Shown here: piece by piece, positions 1 to 8,661 of the stretch
Position numbering within the stretch: position 1 is the stretch's first letter
Layout of the letters: each line of letters opens with the position of its first letter
NCBI GenBank assembly: GCA_035555595.1
Contig: DATMGK010000054.1
Location: forward strand, 16,721-80,720
Length of the DNA stretch: 64,000 nucleotides
DNA from: Croceibacterium_A sp035555595
Lineage (GTDB): Bacteria; Pseudomonadota; Alphaproteobacteria; Sphingomonadales; Sphingomonadaceae
Direction of reading: 5' to 3'
Notes under the pieces: model-generated
The model's database searches: none
What the model saw: the letters and a program-made list of their open reading frames with translations, nothing else
What the model was told of the DNA's origin: nothing
Translations under genes and position numbers: made by a program

Positions 1-527
1 ACGCGGTCCATTTCCGCCAGCGCGGGCGCGGCCTGCGGCAGGCCCGCAGCATTGGCCAATGTCATCAAAGCATAGGCACGCGGCCAGTCTTCCTGCACGA
101 AGTCGCCGTTGAAGTGCGCGATGCCCAACAGGTATTGCGCACGCGCATCCCCCCGCCCTGCCGCATCTCGCAGATAGGGCATGGCCGCTTCACGTCGCCC
201 CTCTTCAAACAGAAGCAACCCGTAAGTGTCCGCGGCGCGCGAGTGACCCGCCGCGGCAGCTCGCGCATAAAGGGATTCGGCTCTGGCAGAATCGACCGGC
301 ACTCCGCGACCGAAGCGATAGGCCTGGGCAAGATTGAACAGCGCATCGGCATCACCGCCTGCGGCGGGGCCTTCCCATTCCCGTACGGCGGCTGCGTAAT
401 CGCCGCGAGACCAGGCATCGACCCCCGATTGAACATCCGCATGCAAAGGCATTGCGGTAAGCCCCGCCCCCAACAACGCGACAAGGCCCACGGCGCCGAC
501 AGCGCGCTTGTTCAACGAAAACCGCAT
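1..527 (-). CDS. Secreted Sel1/TPR-like repeat protein (3' end outside window)
   Basis: The frame is open from an ATG at 527 to the left edge, giving about 175 residues. The N-terminus has a basic start, a hydrophobic stretch (VGLVALLGAGL) and an Ala-rich end, so it looks like a signal peptide. The rest shows Sel1-like helical repeats: the first has ALFNLAQAYRFGRGVPVD, the next AADTYGLLLFEEGR, the next AQYLLGIAHFNGDF. Such repeats act as protein-binding scaffolds. A GGAAGGG ribosome site lies just upstream of the ATG. It is divergent from parA across about 215 bases in which I see no further gene. The C-terminus is not visible, so a terminal SPOR domain, common in such proteins, cannot be confirmed. 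Confidence 0.8.
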   Translation of the reverse strand, partial: MRFSLNKRAVGAVGLVALLGAGLTAMPLHADVQSGVDAWSRGDYAAAVREWEGPAAGGDADALFNLAQAYRFGRGVPVDSARAESLYARAAAAGHSRAADTYGLLLFEEGRREAAMPYLRDAAGRGDARAQYLLGIAHFNGDFVQEDWPRAYALMTLANAAGLPQAAPALAEMDR

Positions 528-743
528 CGACCCTTCCGCTTTGTCCGCTGTCGGTGAATCACTCCACGGGAAAACCCTTATGCCGGACAGTCCCGGATCG
601 AAAGAGCAGTATCGACCGGCGGCCCGCAAAGGGACATCGGCACCGCCCCCTCTTTAACTCAAAATTTAGGGTGATCTGCGATCCCCACGTTCGAATGGAT
701 TGGTTTGGCCGTTTCTCCGGCCGAAAATCAGGGGGATTGTCCT

Positions 744-1460
744 TTGCGCGTTTTAGCATTGGCTTCGCAGAAGGGCGGGTCTGGCAAGACGACCCTGTCC
801 GGGCACCTGGCGGTGCAGGCACAGCGCGCCGGGGCTGGTCCCGTCGTGCTGATCGATATCGATCCGCAGGGTTCACTGGCAGACTGGTGGAACGAGCGAG
901 AGGCGGAATATCCCGCCTTCGCGCAGACCACCGTTGCGCGGCTGGCCAACGATCTGGCGATTCTGCGCCAGCAAGGCTTCAAGCTGGCGGTGATCGACAC
1001 CCCGCCCGCAATCACCATGGCGATCCAGTCGGTCATTTCCGTGGCCGAACTGATCGTGGTGCCGACACGCCCCAGCCCGCACGATCTGCGTGCCGTGGGC
1101 GCGACGGTTGATCTGTGCGAGCGCGCGGGCAAGCCGCTGATCTTCGTGGTCAACGCCGCCACCCCCAAGGCCAAGATCACATCTGAAGCGGCAGTCGCGC
1201 TGAGCCAGCACGGCACGGTGGCCCCGATCACCCTGCACCACCGCACCGACTATGCCGCCTCGATGATCGATGGCCGCACGGTTATGGAAGTCGATCCCGA
1301 CGGTCGCAGCGCGCAGGAAGTCGTCACCTTGTGGCACTACATCGCCGACCGGCTGGAAAAGAATTTCCGCCGCACGATCTTCAACGCGCCGAACGCCATG
1401 TCGCCGGTGGCCGGGTTCAACCGTCCGCAGGGTGGCTTCGGCCGCCGCGTCGCGCAGTAA
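744..1460 (+). CDS. ParA/MinD-family P-loop ATPase
   Basis: This 238-residue ATPase belongs to the ParA/Soj superfamily, whose members position DNA or protein cargo through ATP-dependent dimers on the nucleoid. The deviant Walker A motif KGGSGKTT is at residues 10-17, Walker A' (LIDIDPQG) at 36-43 and Walker B (LAVIDTPP) at 81-88. I chose TTG at 744 because a GGGGGA ribosome site sits 7 bases upstream and the protein then begins MRVLALASQKGG, as is usual for the family. A TTG at 705 would add 13 residues. The gene is followed by a ribbon-helix-helix protein and a SPOR lipoprotein instead of ParB, so it is probably an orphan positioning ATPase and not the chromosomal ParA. Confidence 0.85.
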   Translation: MRVLALASQKGGSGKTTLSGHLAVQAQRAGAGPVVLIDIDPQGSLADWWNEREAEYPAFAQTTVARLANDLAILRQQGFKLAVIDTPPAITMAIQSVISVAELIVVPTRPSPHDLRAVGATVDLCERAGKPLIFVVNAATPKAKITSEAAVALSQHGTVAPITLHHRTDYAASMIDGRTVMEVDPDGRSAQEVVTLWHYIADRLEKNFRRTIFNAPNAMSPVAGFNRPQGGFGRRVAQ

Positions 1461-1475
1461 GGCGGGCTGGCCGCG

Positions 1476-2150
1476 ATGGCGGACCTCAAGCCCGTAGCTT
1501 CGCTGGGAGCGACATTGCTGGCGCGCAAGGGCGGCGCCAGGCCCGCGATGCGGCCGCAAGTGGCTGCGACCGGTCTGGGCGGCGCCCAGGCAGCGCAGAA
1601 AATCGCCGCCGATCTCGAAGACCTCGGCTGGAACGACATGGGCGAGGACGATACGCCTGAGGACCGCAGCGCCGAAGTCCTCCAGCTGACGCCCGCGCCA
1701 GCCAATCCCGAATCCGAAGCACGGACCGATCGGGGATCGCCCCGCCCCGGCGTGCGAAGCATGCACGAGGAACTGGCCGCCCGGCTCGCCGCAGAAGGTG
1801 ATTCGGACAACCTCGTCAGAAAGAACAAGGCGAAGGCCGCGCCGGAAGCGGAAACCGAAGCGAAGGCGGCAGAACCGCAGCCCGCTGCCGAAATTGCCCG
1901 GCTTCCCCTCGCGAACAAACCACAGATCAGGCCCGAGCCAGAAGCCCTGTCGGCGAGCGACGGCCGCCGCGCGGCCTTCACGCTCAGGCTCGACGCCCAA
2001 CGCCATCTCAAGCTGCGGCTCGCCAGCACGATCCGCAACCGCAGCGCGCAACAGCTCGTCACCGAAGCGCTCGATCGCTTCCTGCGCGACATTCCCGAAA
2101 TCGAACTGCTGGCGCGCAATATTCAGCAAAACGACCGCAAGGGGGCCTGA
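1476..2150 (+). CDS. Ribbon-helix-helix protein with disordered N-terminus, probable ParA partner
   Basis: The protein has 224 residues. The first ~160 are low-complexity and rich in Ala, Glu, Pro and Lys, with a short basic segment near the start (LLARKGGARPAMRPQ, residues 14-28). Residues ~163-205 look like a CopG/MetJ-type ribbon-helix-helix: a beta-strand segment AAFTLRLDA followed by two helices with RSAQQLVTEALDRFL. Small DNA-binding partners of ParA ATPases often pair a basic N-terminal peptide that stimulates the ATPase with such a DNA-binding fold; that role here is inferred from the 15-base spacing to the ParA gene. I do not recognise a named family. Confidence 0.7.
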   Translation: MADLKPVASLGATLLARKGGARPAMRPQVAATGLGGAQAAQKIAADLEDLGWNDMGEDDTPEDRSAEVLQLTPAPANPESEARTDRGSPRPGVRSMHEELAARLAAEGDSDNLVRKNKAKAAPEAETEAKAAEPQPAAEIARLPLANKPQIRPEPEALSASDGRRAAFTLRLDAQRHLKLRLASTIRNRSAQQLVTEALDRFLRDIPEIELLARNIQQNDRKGA

Positions 2151-2154
2151 CATC

Positions 2155-3480
2155 ATGTCGAACCATGCAAACGGCAACCGGATGCTCGGATTCGTGGTTA
2201 CTTCCGCCCTAACGGGCGTGCTGCTTTCGGGCTGCGCGGCATCGGTGGCGGAACCCGCGAGCGTTTCCGCCAATCGCGCGGAAGAGGCGCTGGCCGCCGG
2301 CAAGTCCGAACGCGCCGTCCGCCATGCGGAAACCGCCGTGCTGGCCGATCCGCGCAACGCCGCCTATCGTGCGACGCTGGGTTCAGCCTATCTCGAAGCC
2401 GGACGCTTCGCATCAGCCGCCACGTCCTTCCACGACGCCATGGCGCTGGGCGACGCCAGCGGACGCACGGTGCTGAGCCTGTCGCTGGCACTGACGGGGC
2501 AGGGTCGTTTTGATGAAGCCGCCCTTCTACTGAACGATCACGAGCGCGATATCGCCACCGCCGATCTTGGCCTTGCCTATGCGCTGGCCGGGGAACCGGG
2601 GCGCGGCATCCATGTGATGAGCAACGCCATCCGTGGCGGCGAGAACACGGCCAAGATGCGCCAGAATCTCGCTTTCTCCTACGCCTTGGCGGGCCGCTGG
2701 CGCGAAGCGCGGCTGATGGCCGAGCAGGACGTGCCGGCCGACAAGGTTTCAGAGCGTATCGAACAATGGGCCCGCATGGCGCATCCGCAGGCAACGCAAC
2801 AGCGTGTTGCCGGGCTGCTCGGCGTGCCCACCGGCACCATCGACATGGGCCAGCCGGTGCAACTGGCGCTGGCCAATACGCCTTCCATAGAGGAACTGGC
2901 GCTGGGCACTGCGCCCACCCCAGATCCTGTGGAAGCAGCCTACGCCGATACGCCCGCACAGGTGGCCGAACTGCCGCCGCTTGCACTTCAGCCCGAACCC
3001 GCTGTGGAGCTTCCGCCTGTAGCCGTTGCACCAGTGGTGCCGACGCTGGAAGAAAGCTTCAGCAGGGCGTTTGCGGCACCCGTCGCAGCCCCAGCCGTGG
3101 CGCAGGACGCCGCGCGCTTTGCCGCTTCCCCCGTCGGTCTTACCAGCACGCAGCAGGCCCCGGCCAGCCGTGTAGTGGCCGACGCCGATGGCTCGCACCT
3201 GATCCAGCTTGGCAGTTTTCTGAGTGAAGACGGCGCACGCCGGGCGTGGAGCATCTATGCCAGCCGCTATCCCGAACTGGCCGGGCACCGCATGGTGATT
3301 TCCCGGGCGGTCGTGAAGGGCAAACAGTACTGGCGCGTATCCGCCGCAGGCTTCGCCCCATCAGCGGCCACCGCCATGTGCGGCAAGGTCAGGGCCCACG
3401 GCGAAGGCTGCTTTGCCTATGCCGAAGGCCGTCCGCTACCCGGCGCGGTGAACAGCGGCATGATGCTGGCAAGGCGCTGA
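2155..3480 (+). CDS. TPR and SPOR domain lipoprotein
   Basis: The product has 441 residues. A lipoprotein signal ends in LLSGC, with the lipidated Cys at residue 27. TPR-like helical repeats follow over about residues 35-235 (for example AYRATLGSAYLEAGRFASAATSFHDAM). A Pro/Ala/Val-rich linker leads to a C-terminal SPOR domain of about 75 residues beginning SHLIQLGSFLSEDGARRAW. SPOR domains bind denuded peptidoglycan at division sites, so this protein probably sits in the periplasm at the septum. ATG 2155 lies 4 bases after the previous stop, which suggests coupling with the ParA and RHH genes. The upstream in-frame extension is a shadow of the RHH gene. Confidence 0.85.
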   Translation: MSNHANGNRMLGFVVTSALTGVLLSGCAASVAEPASVSANRAEEALAAGKSERAVRHAETAVLADPRNAAYRATLGSAYLEAGRFASAATSFHDAMALGDASGRTVLSLSLALTGQGRFDEAALLLNDHERDIATADLGLAYALAGEPGRGIHVMSNAIRGGENTAKMRQNLAFSYALAGRWREARLMAEQDVPADKVSERIEQWARMAHPQATQQRVAGLLGVPTGTIDMGQPVQLALANTPSIEELALGTAPTPDPVEAAYADTPAQVAELPPLALQPEPAVELPPVAVAPVVPTLEESFSRAFAAPVAAPAVAQDAARFAASPVGLTSTQQAPASRVVADADGSHLIQLGSFLSEDGARRAWSIYASRYPELAGHRMVISRAVVKGKQYWRVSAAGFAPSAATAMCGKVRAHGEGCFAYAEGRPLPGAVNSGMMLARR

Positions 3481-3517
3481 GGCAGCGTTCAGTTCCTACC
3501 CGCTTGGGGCCAAGGCC

Positions 3518-4750
3518 CTAATCTTCGATCCGGACGCCGCCCTTCCATAGCGCGGTGACACGCCCTTGCGCGGGCTGGCGGTCAAACGGGGTATTCCCCG
3601 CGCTGGCCGCCATGCGCGTAGAATCGATGATCCACGGCTTTTCCGGGTCGATCAGGGCAATGTCAGCCTCGGCCCCCGGCCGAAGCTCTCCTGCCTCCAC
3701 GCCCAGCAAACGCGCCGGATTGCGAGCCACGAGGTCAAAGGCGCGTTCCAGCCCGATCACGCCATCGCGCACCAGCGTCAACACCATGGCCAGCAAGGTT
3801 TCCGCCCCCGCCATGCCCGGCGCGGCGTCGACGAACGGCAGGCGCTTGTCCTCCGGTCCACGCGGATCGTGGCCCGATGCGACGATATCGATCGTGCCGT
3901 CGCCCAGAGCTTCCAGCACGGCCTGGCGATCATCTTCTTCCCGCAACGGTGGAGAGAGGCGGGCGAAAGTGCGGAAATCGGCCAGCGCCAAATCCGACAG
4001 CATGAAATGCGCCGGGGTAACGCCCGCTGTCACAGCCACACCCCGCCCCTTTGCGGCGCGGACCAGATCGAGCGCGGCGCGTGTGGTGATCTGCCGGAAA
4101 TGCAGGTGCGCTCCGGTCATTTCCGCCAGCGCGATATCGCGCGCAACGGCGAGAGCTTCTGCCTGAGCCGGTGCGCCTGGCAGGCCGAGCCGCGTGGCCA
4201 TCTCGCTGGCAGTGGCCACAGCATGGCCAGCAAGTCCGCCATCCTCCGCGTGTACGACCACGACCATGCCGAGCATCCCCGCATAGCTGAGCAGCCGGTG
4301 CATCAGCCCGCTGTCGGCAATCCAGCGCCGCCCGGTCGCCACGCCCCGCGCACCCGCATCGCGCATCAGCGCCAGTTCCGCCAGCTGCAGCCCCTCCAGC
4401 CCCTGCGTTGCCCCCGCGAGAGGGTGGACCCACAGGTCCGGCTTGCCGCTCTGAGCCGCGAAGCGGACCCGCGCAGGGTGGTCGAGCGGCGGCGACTGAT
4501 CCGGCATCAGTGCCGCGCGGGTGATGCCGCCGAAATGGAATGCCGGCTTGTCGATGGCGAACACACCATAATCGATCAGGCCGGGGGCCACGATCTTCCC
4601 GGCAGCATCGATCACTTCATCGCCATCATGCGGGGCAATATCACCAGCCGCGCAGACCAGTCCGCCGACGCAGCGCAGCGCGCCGGGGCGCACTCCCTCC
4701 GGCGTGACCAGACGGCCGCCGGTGATGGTAAAAGGCTGAATCTGCTTCAT
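3518..4750 (-). CDS. Dihydroorotase-like protein, catalytically degenerate (PyrC'-type)
   Basis: The 410-residue protein has the amidohydrolase layout of class I dihydroorotase, the third pyrimidine enzyme. Its ATG overlaps the pyrB stop (ATGA), so the two are translationally coupled. The active-site signatures are broken. The HxH metal pair after PGLID is replaced by PGLIDYGVF, the His of the usual H-x-S/T motif is Gln in HFRQITT, and the usual T-D-H-A-P-H reads SGHDPR, losing the catalytic Asp. The HAED His is kept. Inactive PyrC' proteins that act as structural partners of aspartate carbamoyltransferase are known in Pseudomonas, and this is the best reading here. A working dihydroorotase should lie elsewhere in the genome. 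Confidence 0.82.
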   Translation of the reverse strand: MKQIQPFTITGGRLVTPEGVRPGALRCVGGLVCAAGDIAPHDGDEVIDAAGKIVAPGLIDYGVFAIDKPAFHFGGITRAALMPDQSPPLDHPARVRFAAQSGKPDLWVHPLAGATQGLEGLQLAELALMRDAGARGVATGRRWIADSGLMHRLLSYAGMLGMVVVVHAEDGGLAGHAVATASEMATRLGLPGAPAQAEALAVARDIALAEMTGAHLHFRQITTRAALDLVRAAKGRGVAVTAGVTPAHFMLSDLALADFRTFARLSPPLREEDDRQAVLEALGDGTIDIVASGHDPRGPEDKRLPFVDAAPGMAGAETLLAMVLTLVRDGVIGLERAFDLVARNPARLLGVEAGELRPGAEADIALIDPEKPWIIDSTRMAASAGNTPFDRQPAQGRVTALWKGGVRIED

Positions 4751-5769
4751 GCCCAGTGCTCCACGCCGCGTCCGCGCCGGGTCAGCACATCCAGACATGC
4801 CATGCGCAAGGCCACGCCCATTTCCACCTGATCCGTAATGATCGAACGACCGGCGAGATCGGCCACGGTGCTGTCTATCTCCACCCCCCTGTTCATCGGT
4901 CCGGGGTGCATGATGATGGCATCCGGCGCGGCCCGTTCCAGCCGTTCGGGCGTAAGGCCGTAGAGGTGCCGGTATTCACGCGGGCTGGGGACGAACTGCC
5001 CCTCCATCCGTTCATTCTGAAGGCGCAGCATCATCACCACTTCGGCGCCATCCAGTGCCTGGTCGAAATCATGGAACGGTTCCACCCCCATGCGCTCCAC
5101 CTTCGCAGGCATCAGCGATGGCGGCGCGCAGACGCGCACCACCGCCCCCAGCGCCTGAAGGCAGAGCATGTTGGACCGTGCGACGCGGCTGTGCAGCACG
5201 TCGCCGCAGATCGTCACGCGCAATCCGTTGAACATGCCGTCAGAGCTTCCAACGCCCCGCGCCCGCAGCGCATGGCGCAGGGCCAGCGCATCGAGCAGTG
5301 CCTGCGTGGGATGTTCGTGCTGCCCATCCCCGGCATTGAGCACCGGGCAATCCACCATGTCGGCAATCAGCGCCACCGCCCCGCTCGACTGGTGGCGGAT
5401 CACGATCGCATCGGCCCGCATGGCGTTCAGCGTCACCGCCGTGTCGATCAGCGTTTCGCCCTTCTTCACGCTGGATTGCGCGGCATGCATGTTGACCACA
5501 TCCGCGCCCAGACGCTTGCCCGCGATTTCGAAGCTCAGCAGGGTGCGCGTGGAATTTTCGAAAAACGCGTTGATGATGGTCTGCCCGGCCAGCCGGTCGG
5601 TATGCTTGTTGGGCTGCCTGTTCCATTCGACCCACTGTTCCGCTTCATCGAGCAGATAGAGGATCTCATGCGTGGCAAGATGCCCGATTCCCAGCAATCC
5701 GCGATGCGGAAATGCCAGCGCGCCCGCCGGATAGCGGCCCGCTGCGTGTGTGTGATGCGACGATGTCAT
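4747..5769 (-). CDS. pyrB: Aspartate carbamoyltransferase catalytic chain
   Basis: This is a 340-residue cytoplasmic enzyme that joins carbamoyl phosphate and aspartate to form carbamoyl aspartate in pyrimidine synthesis. The carbamoyl-phosphate loop FFENSTRTLLSFE is clear, as are GDGQHEHPTQALLD, which carries catalytic His and Gln, and the late HPGPMNRGVEI segment. Length is slightly above the usual ~310, because of an N-terminal extension (MTSSHHTHAAGRYP). ATG 5769 was chosen because upstream in-frame sequence has no family similarity. It is divergent from sppA across 133 bases. No pyrI regulatory chain is adjacent; the downstream partner is the degenerate dihydroorotase. Confidence 0.95.
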   Translation of the reverse strand: MTSSHHTHAAGRYPAGALAFPHRGLLGIGHLATHEILYLLDEAEQWVEWNRQPNKHTDRLAGQTIINAFFENSTRTLLSFEIAGKRLGADVVNMHAAQSSVKKGETLIDTAVTLNAMRADAIVIRHQSSGAVALIADMVDCPVLNAGDGQHEHPTQALLDALALRHALRARGVGSSDGMFNGLRVTICGDVLHSRVARSNMLCLQALGAVVRVCAPPSLMPAKVERMGVEPFHDFDQALDGAEVVMMLRLQNERMEGQFVPSPREYRHLYGLTPERLERAAPDAIIMHPGPMNRGVEIDSTVADLAGRSIITDQVEMGVALRMACLDVLTRRGRGVEHWA

Positions 5770-5902
5770 TAAAGCCGGGGCATTAGGGCCGTGTGATGCA
5801 GTTCGCAACCGCTTCAACCATGATTCCCGGTGAAGCGGGTGGCGCATCGCCGCAGCGGCAGTTAAGCTGCACGCCAGCACCGGGATCACGAAAGACAAAC
5901 AC

Positions 5903-7792
5903 ATGAGTTTCGCGGGCAAAGTCTGGCGCTTGCTGGTTGGCATCAAGGATGCCCTGTCACTGGTGTTCCTGCTGCTGTTCTTCACCGTGCTGTTCGGCAT
6001 CCTCAGCGCGCGGCCCAGCCCCGGCGCGGTGCGTGACGGGGCGCTGCTGCTGCAACTTGATGGAACGGTGGTGGAGGAAGTTGCCACCATCAACCCCTTG
6101 AACGCGCTGCTTTCCTCCAGCCTGCCTACGCGTGAATACGCGGCGCGCGATCTGGTGCGGGCGATCGACGCCGCGGCCACGGACAAGCGGATCAAGGCCA
6201 TCGCGCTGGACATGACGACGTTTCTGGGCGGCGGCATGGTCCACATGATCGAGATCGGCGACGCGCTCGATCGCTTCCGCGCGGCGGACAAGCCGGTGCT
6301 GGCCTATGCGGTCGCCTATTCGGACGATTCCATGCTGCTTGCCGCCCATGCGGACGAGGTGTGGGTCGATCCCATGGGCGGGGCTTCGATTGCCGGGCCG
6401 GGTGGAGAGCACATCTATTACGCGGGCCTGCTGGAACGCCTGAAGGTCAAAGCCCACGTGTTCCGCGTTGGCACCTACAAGAGCGCGGTAGAACCCTATC
6501 TCCTGAACGCCATGTCGCCGGAAGCGCGTGAGAACTATCAGCAGCTTTACGGCGCACTGTGGCAAGAATGGCAGGCCAACGTCACGCGCGGGCGGCCGCA
6601 GGCGCAAATCGCGGAGGTGACGCGCGATGCCCCGGCGTGGCTTGCGGCATCGGACGGCGATCTGGCCAAGGCGGCGATTTCCGCCGGGCTGGCCGACCGC
6701 GCCGGTACGCGCGTTGAATGGGGGGAACGCGTCGCGGAACTGGCCGGCGCCGACAATTGGGACAAGGCACCTGGCGCCTTCGCATATACAGACTTGGAAG
6801 CTTGGCTCGCCGCCAGCGAACCCGCGCGTAATGGCAAGGCCATCGGCGTAATCACCATCGCCGGAGAGATCAGCGACGGCGAAGCCGGCCCCGGTGAAGC
6901 CGGAGCCGCCCGTATCCAGCGCCTATTGGACGAAGCACTTACCGATGATCTGGGCGCGCTGGTGGTGCGGGTAGATTCGCCGGGCGGCACGGTAACAGGG
7001 TCGGAAGCAATCCGCCGGGCGATCCTGCGCCACAAGGCGAAAGGCATTCCGGTGGTCGTATCGATGGGCAACGTCGCGGCCAGTGGCGGATACTGGGTTT
7101 CCACCCCCGCTGACCGCATCTTCGCCGAACCGGAAACGATTACGGGATCGATCGGCATCTACGGCGTTCTGCCGACGTTTGAAGACACTCTGGCGGAATG
7201 GGGCGTGACCACCGATGGCGTGACCACCACGGAACTATCCGGTCAGCCCGATCTTGCCGCTGGCCTCACCCCGCAAGCCGCGGCTGTGCTGCAGGCGACG
7301 ATCGAATCGGGTTACGAACGCTTCCTTTCGCTGGTCGCGCAATCGCGCGGCAAGACCCGCGACCAGATCGATGCCGTCGCGCAGGGCCGGGTGTGGGACG
7401 GCGGAGCCGCGCGGCAGATCGGGCTGGTGGATCAGTTCGGCAATCTGACAGATGCAGTCGCTTACGCGGCGCAGCAGGCGAAACTTGGCGATGGCCAGTG
7501 GCACACCAAGTATCTGGGCGCGGGCGAGGATATCTACGCCCCGCTGCTTCGCCAGATCATGCGGGGCGAGGAAAGCCGGGCGGCAGGGGGCGACATGTTC
7601 GCCTTGTTTGCCCGCCGCCAGGGTGATCTGGCCACGCGCGTGCTGGATGACATGAGCGGATTTCTGGAAGTGCGCGGCGCACAGGCGCGGTGTCTGGAAT
7701 GTCCGACGCCCCATCGCGCCACCGCCTCTTCCAGCGACCGGGCGGCTGCCGGTTCCCCACTGCTTCGCCTGATGGATTTCCTGATCCGCTGA
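5903..7792 (+). CDS. sppA: Signal peptide peptidase SppA, 67K type
   Basis: The protein has 629 residues and one N-terminal membrane anchor (about residues 15-36, LSLVFLLLFFTVLFGIL). It contains two S49 peptidase-like halves. It cleaves leftover signal peptides in the inner membrane, with its catalytic domains on the periplasmic side. The Ser-Lys dyad is visible: Lys193 in GTYKSAVEPY and Ser394 in NVAASGGYW, close to the spacing of the E. coli enzyme (Lys209/Ser409). The motifs RVDSPGGTVTGSE and ITGSIGIYG are typical. The full long form is present, with no truncation. The last ~45 residues (CPTPHRATASSS) are variable. Confidence 0.95.
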   Translation: MSFAGKVWRLLVGIKDALSLVFLLLFFTVLFGILSARPSPGAVRDGALLLQLDGTVVEEVATINPLNALLSSSLPTREYAARDLVRAIDAAATDKRIKAIALDMTTFLGGGMVHMIEIGDALDRFRAADKPVLAYAVAYSDDSMLLAAHADEVWVDPMGGASIAGPGGEHIYYAGLLERLKVKAHVFRVGTYKSAVEPYLLNAMSPEARENYQQLYGALWQEWQANVTRGRPQAQIAEVTRDAPAWLAASDGDLAKAAISAGLADRAGTRVEWGERVAELAGADNWDKAPGAFAYTDLEAWLAASEPARNGKAIGVITIAGEISDGEAGPGEAGAARIQRLLDEALTDDLGALVVRVDSPGGTVTGSEAIRRAILRHKAKGIPVVVSMGNVAASGGYWVSTPADRIFAEPETITGSIGIYGVLPTFEDTLAEWGVTTDGVTTTELSGQPDLAAGLTPQAAAVLQATIESGYERFLSLVAQSRGKTRDQIDAVAQGRVWDGGAARQIGLVDQFGNLTDAVAYAAQQAKLGDGQWHTKYLGAGEDIYAPLLRQIMRGEESRAAGGDMFALFARRQGDLATRVLDDMSGFLEVRGAQARCLECPTPHRATASSSDRAAAGSPLLRLMDFLIR

Positions 7793-7882
7793 CAGGCCAG
7801 ACAAACGCTTGCCAGCGCCGCCCGCTCATGGCAAAGGCGCGCCCCTGCCGCGAGGCTGGCCTGCATGGCCCCTTCCGCGAGC

Positions 7883-7957
7883 GGGCGCGTAGCTCAGTGG
7901 TAGAGCACACCCTTCACACGGGTGGGGTCGCAGGTTCAATCCCTGCCGCGCCCACCA
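7883..7957 (+). tRNA. tRNA-Val (anticodon CAC)
   Basis: A complete cloverleaf of 75 bases includes the encoded CCA. The acceptor stem GGGCGCG pairs with CGCGCCC, the D arm has GCTCAGTGGTAGAGC, the anticodon stem CACCC/GGGTG encloses loop TTCACAC with anticodon CAC, and the T arm has GGTTCAATCC. It reads the valine codon GUG. It stands alone between sppA and a PilZ gene. No integrase or repeated 3' end was seen next to it, so there is no sign that it is an island attachment site here. Confidence 0.96.
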
Positions 7958-8105
7958 TTATCAGACTGACATCGCCTTGGTGCTGGGCAGATATGCGTAT
8001 CGCTTGGCGTCCGCTCGACAGGCTTCATAAGTAAAACCACTTATCAATCCCGGTAGTGGCTCGCTAACCATCTTCGCCGTAGGGGTGCGTCAGGAGGCTT
8101 CCGCA

Positions 8106-8654
8106 TTGGAACTGGTGCAACATCCGGAGCGCGCGCACCCACGAACCAGTATGTTCGTGTTGGCGTCGATGGCTTCCGCAAGGGCGTCAGGGCCGGTCAA
8201 GGTCAGGAACATGTCGCCCGATGGCGCACTGATCGAGGGGGCTACCCTGCCCGGTGTTGGCGATCCCCTGTCCCTGCGGCGGGGGGAGTTGAATGCGAGC
8301 GGACGGATCGTCTGGCAGGACGGCGGCAAGGCCGGGGTCCGCTTCGACCATCATGTGCAGGTTGCGGACTGGCTGCCTGCGGGCGCGGCGCGGCAGCAAC
8401 TGGTGGAACAGACTGTCCACGAACTGAAGAACGCCCCTGCCGCGGTGGCACCAGCGCCCGTCGCGGCGCGCGCTCCGATCGCGCCTTCATCCGTTGAGCG
8501 GGTCGATCTGCTGGAAACGGCCGATGCGCTGGACGCGCTGGCGGATGCCCTTGCGGAAAACCCGCAGGTAATACTCGATCATTCCACGCGGCTGCAGGTG
8601 CTGGACGTTGCCGCCCAGCTTCTGCGCAGGTGCGCGGTTACCAGCCGAACCTGA
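8106..8654 (+). CDS. PilZ-domain protein
   Basis: The product has 182 residues. A PilZ-type beta-barrel is suggested by VKVRNMSPDGALIEG, then GRIVWQDGGKAGVRF; the latter is the usual end of the domain. The preceding HPERAHPRTSMF is a plausible, divergent form of the RxxxR c-di-GMP motif. The C-terminal ~80 residues are Ala-rich and then helical. TTG 8106 was chosen because AGGAGG lies 8 bases upstream; a GTG at 8085 would place that ribosome site inside the coding region. PilZ proteins usually sense c-di-GMP and affect motility, adhesion or polysaccharide, but the target of this one is unknown. It converges on a second PilZ gene 7 bases away. Confidence 0.72.
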   Translation: MELVQHPERAHPRTSMFVLASMASARASGPVKVRNMSPDGALIEGATLPGVGDPLSLRRGELNASGRIVWQDGGKAGVRFDHHVQVADWLPAGAARQQLVEQTVHELKNAPAAVAPAPVAARAPIAPSSVERVDLLETADALDALADALAENPQVILDHSTRLQVLDVAAQLLRRCAVTSRT

Positions 8655-8661
8655 TCGCCGA

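Noticed and set aside
3506..3522. GGGCC-AA-GGCCC as terminator between the SPOR gene and the dihydroorotase-like gene
   Set aside because: Five-bp stem with a two-base loop and no T run; too weak.
7793..7863. CAGGCCAG/CTGGCCTG inverted repeat before tRNA-Val
   Set aside because: Arms are 55 bases apart with no T run, so a terminator or operator call is not supported.
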